From Dyadobacter fanqingshengii (GTDB lineage Bacteria; Bacteroidota; Bacteroidia; Cytophagales; Spirosomataceae), in assembly GCF_023822005.2 (NCBI RefSeq), contig NZ_CP098806.1, forward strand, positions 6,136,501 to 6,200,500: a stretch of 64,000 nucleotides of DNA. The letters are read 5' to 3'. The position numbers and the translations under genes were made by a program. Below, piece by piece: positions 62,116 through 64,000 of the stretch. The first letter of the stretch is position 1. Each line of letters opens with the position of its first letter. The notes under the pieces were generated by a model, which was given only the letters and a program-made list of their open reading frames with translations, searched no databases and was not told the origin of the DNA.

Positions 62116-62134
62116 GTTTTTAATTTTGAATGAC

Positions 62135-62175
62135 TGAATGAGCGGTCGCCGTTCCGGTGAATGAGCGGCCGCCGT
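62135..62175. repeat. Two 18-bp imperfect direct repeats between dtd and the MazG-like gene
   Basis: TGAATGAGCGGTCGCCGT (62135-62152) and the same with one T to C change (62158-62175), with 5 bases between. It is intergenic and GC-rich against AT-rich surroundings. It could be an operator, a small dispersed element or chance. Confidence 0.6.
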
Positions 62176-62207
62176 GCGTTAAATAAGTGAATAGGGGTAA
62201 TTTTAGC

Positions 62208-62660
62208 TTAAATCCTGTTTTTTGAATCAATAATGATGGTTACCGGGCCGTCGTTTAGTAATGCTACTTTCATGTCTGCCCCGAAGATCCCGCGCTGGAT
62301 GGTTTTTCCTAATTCTATTTCCAGGAAGTTGATCATTTTTTCGTAAAGCGGAATGGCAACTTCCGGCCTGGCTGCTTCGATGAAGGATGGCCTGTTTCCC
62401 TTCTTCGTACTCGCATGAAGTGTAAATTGGCTGATCAATAGAATGTCTCCATCCACAGATTTAAGATCTAAATTCATTTTATCATCACTATCACCAAACA
62501 CGCGCAAACCAACAATCTTTCGGCCCAGCCATTCAACATCCTCCTGATTATCAAGATGGGTAACGCCTAATAGCACCAAAAAACCCTTTTCTATTTCCCC
62601 TTCAACCTTCCCCTCAATGGTAACAGACGCACTGCTCACGCGCTGAATTACTGCGATCAT
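62208..62660 (-). CDS. dtd: D-aminoacyl-tRNA deacylase
   Basis: This 150-residue protein matches Dtd: MIAVIQRVSSASVTIEG at the start, LLGVTHLDNQED, the LKSVDGDILLISQFTLHAS active-site region (~residues 74-92), RPSFIEAARPE, and the C-terminal GADMKVALLNDGPVTIIID. It removes D-amino acids (and glycine from tRNA-Ala) mischarged onto tRNA. Both characteristic motifs, SQFTL and the gly-cisPro-like NDGPVT, are intact. A -7 promoter box precedes it at 62689. It is probably transcribed together with the MazG-like gene. Confidence 0.95.
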   Translation of the reverse strand: MIAVIQRVSSASVTIEGKVEGEIEKGFLVLLGVTHLDNQEDVEWLGRKIVGLRVFGDSDDKMNLDLKSVDGDILLISQFTLHASTKKGNRPSFIEAARPEVAIPLYEKMINFLEIELGKTIQRGIFGADMKVALLNDGPVTIIIDSKNRI

Positions 62661-62688
62661 TTATTGTTAATTAAATTTAAGAATTTAG

Positions 62689-62696
62689 CAAAGTTA
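62689..62696 (-). promoter_or_regulatory. Minus-strand -7 promoter box of dtd
   Basis: CAAAGTTA on the plus strand reads TAACTTTG on the minus, an exact TAnnTTTG match, 29 bases upstream of the dtd start. Confidence 0.55.
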
Positions 62697-62789
62697 GTGC
62701 TCTTGAATGAACGATTGTACATTGCAGCTTGATCGAAGTCTTTTTATTTGTTTGGATTTTCGCCAGGGCTGCACACATTATTGTAAAAC

Positions 62790-63230
62790 ATGAATCAACC
62801 GCATTACGCGTTCAAACACGCCAGTAAGAAAAATACATTTTCGTTTGTTAGTATTGGAAAAAGGGGCCAGATTAAGAAAGTTGTTCAATTCAGGCTTATA
62901 GAAGACAACGTTTACAACCTTGGTTTCGGCGATTATAGTGAGGAGCTAAAAACGTTGGACGATATGGTCGTTACTAATAACGGCGACATGGAAAAGGTCC
63001 TGGCAACAATCATTGCTATTATCGAGCATTTTTTCACCGGAAATCCGGATGTGCATATTTTCCTGACGGGTAGCACACCGTCTCGAACAAGGCTTTATCA
63101 GATCGTAATTAATTCGCATCATGACGACCTGGCCTCGCACTTTGAAATATATGGACTTCAACAAAATCAGTGGAGGCGATTCCGAAAAAATATAAATTAT
63201 GAATCATTCCTCATTTTGAAATTGTTATAA
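62790..63230 (+). CDS. DUF6934 family protein
   Basis: This 146-residue soluble protein looks like the Bacteroidota-specific DUF6934 family: YAFKHASKKNTFSFVSIGKRG at the start, VYNLGFGDYSEE, the VLATIIAIIEHFF helix, and a GSTPSRTRLYQIVI strand near residue 91. No enzyme motif is visible. A small basic protein gene follows after 10 bases. Such paired genes recur in related genomes as far as I recall, and a toxin-antitoxin-like or other two-protein role is possible but unproven. It is isolated by 129 bases from divergent dtd. Confidence 0.75.
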   Translation: MNQPHYAFKHASKKNTFSFVSIGKRGQIKKVVQFRLIEDNVYNLGFGDYSEELKTLDDMVVTNNGDMEKVLATIIAIIEHFFTGNPDVHIFLTGSTPSRTRLYQIVINSHHDDLASHFEIYGLQQNQWRRFRKNINYESFLILKLL

Positions 63231-63240
63231 CTTTACCAAA

Positions 63241-63429
63241 ATGAAACTAGCTATGAAAACCAGATCGTTGCCTGAACGAAGTGCGGGAGGTTCCTATGAC
63301 GCCAGTCTCGATAGGTTGGAGGATAATGATTTGTTTCCTGCCAAGACCGCAATTGCAAAAGCCACCTTGTCGAAGGCTAAGCTTCCTTCGCGAAAAGAAA
63401 AGCTTGTGAGCTCTTCTTCTGCTAAATGA
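63241..63429 (+). CDS. Small basic protein paired with DUF6934
   Basis: This 62-residue protein follows the DUF6934 gene by 10 bases. It is rich in Lys, Arg, Ser and Ala (MKTRSLPERSAGGSYDASLD and a basic SRKEKLVSSSSAK tail), has no membrane helix, and is probably disordered. No family is recognised. A second ATG at 63253 is possible. Its tight spacing suggests co-expression with the DUF6934 gene. Confidence 0.5.
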   Translation: MKLAMKTRSLPERSAGGSYDASLDRLEDNDLFPAKTAIAKATLSKAKLPSRKEKLVSSSSAK

Positions 63430-63459
63430 TCTCTTCAAAATCGAATGTCCATACTTCCC

Positions 63460-64000
63460 ATGAAAGAAGAACGCATATCCGTTTTTGATATTTTTAAGAT
63501 TGGGATTGGGCCTTCCAGTTCGCATACGCTGGGGCCGTGGAGGGCGGCGCAGCAGTTTTTGCAGGCTGTTCAGGTGCAATGTGGGCTGGATCAGGTGCGG
63601 GCTGTTGACATTCATCTTTATGGTTCTTTGGCGAAAACCGGGAAAGGGCATGGAACGGATATCGCAGTAATTCTGGGATTGAGTGGCTACGATCCGGTTA
63701 CAGTGAAGACGGAAAACATTGACAAGATCCTGGCAGAAATTGCTTCGAAGGAATGCATCATGCTCCCCGGCGACATGCGGGTTGTTTTCGCTCCAAAAGA
63801 CAACATTATCTTCCATAAGAACGAAACACTTCCATTCCATCCCAATGGCCTCACATTCATCGCAAATTGCGAATCGGCAGGCATCATTGAGGAAACCTAT
63901 TACTCAGTTGGCGGCGGATTTGTGATTCAAGAGGGTCAAGCAAATGATGAGGTGAAAGGGTGTGTTGATCTTCCATATCCGATTGACCAGGCTGCGGATT
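63460..64000 (+). CDS. sdaA: L-serine ammonia-lyase (iron-sulfur type), N-terminal part
   Basis: The first 180 codons are present, running off the window. Opening residues KEERISVFDIFKIGIGPSSSHTLGPWRAA match the serine dehydratase beta domain, and LYGSLAKTGKGHGTD, VFAPKDNII, HPNGLTF and EETYYSVGGGFV follow in family order. The enzyme deaminates L-serine to pyruvate and ammonia using a [4Fe-4S] cluster whose cysteines would lie beyond the window. ATG codons at 63445 and 63460 are in the same frame; the second begins directly with the conserved region. Truncation here is only the edge of the window. Confidence 0.92.
   Translation, partial: MKEERISVFDIFKIGIGPSSSHTLGPWRAAQQFLQAVQVQCGLDQVRAVDIHLYGSLAKTGKGHGTDIAVILGLSGYDPVTVKTENIDKILAEIASKECIMLPGDMRVVFAPKDNIIFHKNETLPFHPNGLTFIANCESAGIIEETYYSVGGGFVIQEGQANDEVKGCVDLPYPIDQAAD

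Overview
The window reads as a stretch of chromosome from an aerobic member of the Bacteroidota, most likely Cytophagales (a Dyadobacter or Spirosoma-like genome). The support is family content: a protein with a type IX secretion (T9SS) sorting domain, PorP/SprF, DUF5686, DUF4833, DUF6934 and DUF4142 proteins, a Pycsar-effector-like membrane domain, a non-phosphorylating 6-deoxysugar route, Shine-Dalgarno-poor starts, and several good Bacteroidota -7 boxes (TAnnTTTG). I see no rRNA, tRNA, CRISPR array, prophage or insertion sequence. Coding density is high and gene fragments occur only at the window edges.

Layout. (1) 1-10007: a plus-strand lipid cluster. The end of a GNAT acyltransferase and an extended-SDR 'epimerase' resemble the bacterial ceramide synthase/ceramide reductase pair. 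They are followed by a DUF5686 outer-membrane protein, a nucleotidyltransferase, an ATP-grasp enzyme, a CDP-alcohol phosphatidyltransferase, a polytopic flippase-like protein, a HAD phosphatase, a PfkB kinase and a DUF4833 protein. The whole looks like synthesis and export of a phospho-head-group (perhaps inositol) sphingolipid or phospholipid. (2) 10167-13030: CmoA overlapping an isoprenylcysteine-methyltransferase-like membrane protein, then a type II NADH dehydrogenase. (3) 13114-23494: a large GAF protein, an HD phosphohydrolase fused to a Pycsar-type membrane effector domain, polyphosphate kinase, a propeller lipoprotein, and a calcineurin-like phosphoesterase fused to an Omp85-type barrel. 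(4) 23525-32096: DUF4142 lipoprotein, a two-component island, GT39 glycosyltransferase, a repetitive secreted protein, an aldo/keto reductase and a LuxR-type regulator. (5) 32097-41960: a 626-bp non-coding gap, a T9SS cargo protein, small unknowns, a YfbU-like protein, rarA, an ECF sigma factor, adenine deaminase and an AraC regulator. (6) 42117-51011: a deoxysugar-acid operon (UxaA dehydratase, SDR, FAH-type hydrolase, lactonase, mutarotase) that would end in pyruvate and lactate, followed by LutA and, after a gap, LutBC for lactate oxidation. (7) 51110-64000: cmk, an FAD oxidoreductase, two envelope proteins, sucAB, MazG-like and Dtd proteins, a DUF6934 pair and the start of L-serine dehydratase.

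The most interesting points are the ceramide plus head-group cluster with an unplaced ATP-grasp enzyme and a variant CDP-alcohol transferase motif; the HD-PycTM fusion next to a GAF protein with a cyclase-like motif; and the sugar-to-lactate-to-Lut arrangement. Three proteins look like catalytically altered or incomplete members of enzyme families: an EEP-fold protein, a gluzincin-like domain, and a histidine kinase lacking its ATPase domain.
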